From NCBI GenBank assembly GCA_002778195.1, contig PCDI01000005.1, forward strand, positions 1,145,075 to 1,209,074: a DNA stretch of 64,000 nucleotides. The letters run 5' to 3'. Each line of letters begins with the position of its first letter. Position 1 is the stretch's first letter. Below, piece by piece: positions 63,459 to 64,000 of the stretch. Below the pieces are notes generated by a model, which saw nothing but the letters and a program-made list of their open reading frames with translations, made no database searches and was not told the origin of the DNA. The translations under genes were made by a program, and so were the position numbers. This DNA comes from Raffaelea ambrosiae (Eukaryota; Ascomycota; Sordariomycetes; Ophiostomatales; Ophiostomataceae).

Positions 63459-63810
63459 CCTCACAGACAAGCCACTCGACCATTGGCAATTCGGCTAGGC
63501 AATGATTCTGTTTCGTGGTGTGGGGGGGGAAGGCGAAAATGACGGAAAGGAGGCGGGTTCGCGCGACCGTTGAGGCTGAACGCGTCTGCCACTTTACGTG
63601 TAACTTAGCGGGCTAGCCGCGCCACTGATGTAGATTAGATTAGATCCTACGAGTAGGCCAGCACAGAGCCGCAACCTCTGCATCTACCCTGGCATGACAA
63701 AGGCCACAGCGCGAATGTGTGGACTCTTCCAAAATTGAGAGAGATACAATGGGTAGCAATTGTTTCCCAGTGGCTATGCGAATGTGCAATTGAGGGGACG
63801 TGGTGGAAAT
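63459..63810. other. Promoter-side flank of the OrsD-like gene
   Basis: No gene is seen. It separates the OrsD-like start from the 3' end of a gene entering from the right on the same strand. Confidence 0.5.
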
Positions 63811-63910
63811 TTACGCGTAGGAGTGCAGACGAATGCTGACTGGGACCTTGTTTCGGATGGCTTCTTTGTCTCGGCTGACAGTCGGAGGCGGGTTTGTGCG
63901 GTAGTATTTC
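63811..63910 (-). CDS. Possible last exon of a gene truncated by the window edge
   Basis: On the minus strand a TTGTAG acceptor at 63911 precedes a frame reading KYYRTNPPPTVSRDKEAI and ending SIRLHSYA with a TAA at 63811-63813. The composition looks protein-like and the acceptor is preceded by a pyrimidine-poor but acceptable stretch. I do not recognise the protein; the upstream exons lie beyond the window. Confidence 0.3.
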
Positions 63911-64000
63911 CTACAACATGAAATGAACATCACGTTAGAACGGTAGAGCCGTACCTCAACAATGGCTTTGCTCAATACACAATTGGATCTCATAGTTGCC

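Overview
The window is nuclear DNA of a filamentous ascomycete (Pezizomycotina). The evidence is short GT-AG introns (61-138 nt) with CTAAC-like branch sites, G+C-rich third codon positions, a fungal Zn2Cys6 regulator, fungal CE5 and GH16 secreted enzymes, an OrsD-type protein, and pyrimidine-rich leaders. A sordariomycete is likely; assignment to Ophiostomatales (Sporothrix-like) is only a guess. Homopolymers are long and there is one 160-base N gap, so single-base frameshifts should be read with caution.

Left arm (1-12.1 kb) is accessory. Three decayed genes lie within 2.1 kb: an APH-type kinase, a cyclopropane-fatty-acid-synthase-type methyltransferase and a cytochrome P450 tail. They are followed by an unassigned four-exon gene with a 50-T intron tract, tRNA-Glu(CUC), a PARG-type macrodomain protein, an F-box-like protein, a LINE (Tad1-like) 3' remnant, and a 735-aa protein that appears to combine a coiled coil, a restriction-endonuclease-like domain and a protein-kinase-like domain. 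This last protein is the best candidate for an under-described system.

Core block (12.8-35.6 kb) is housekeeping: an ING/PHD chromatin protein (Pho23 type), a BCAS3-like WD40 protein, DPM2 of dolichol-phosphate-mannose synthase, the splicing factor CWC22, tRNA-dihydrouridine synthase Dus1, and a Bni4-like putative PP1-binding polarity protein with a probable leader intron.

From 35.6 to 47.4 kb there is a gene desert of low-complexity, purine/pyrimidine-skewed DNA with several 9-10 bp tandem repeats. I see no convincing gene in it.

Right arm (47.4-64 kb) holds a Zn2Cys6 transcription factor convergent with a secreted CE5 acetylxylan-esterase/cutinase, a GH16 glycosidase with a possible GPI signal, an unassigned 372-codon ORF, a WW-domain protein, a frameshifted fragment of a xylitol/sorbitol dehydrogenase, an intact polyol-type SDR, and an OrsD-like zinc-finger protein without any helicase. 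The TF, CE5 and GH16 genes suggest a small polysaccharide-related patch. The dehydrogenase fragment plus SDR suggest a pentose/polyol gene pair, one of which has decayed. The last 100 bases of coding-like sequence belong to a gene running off the right edge.
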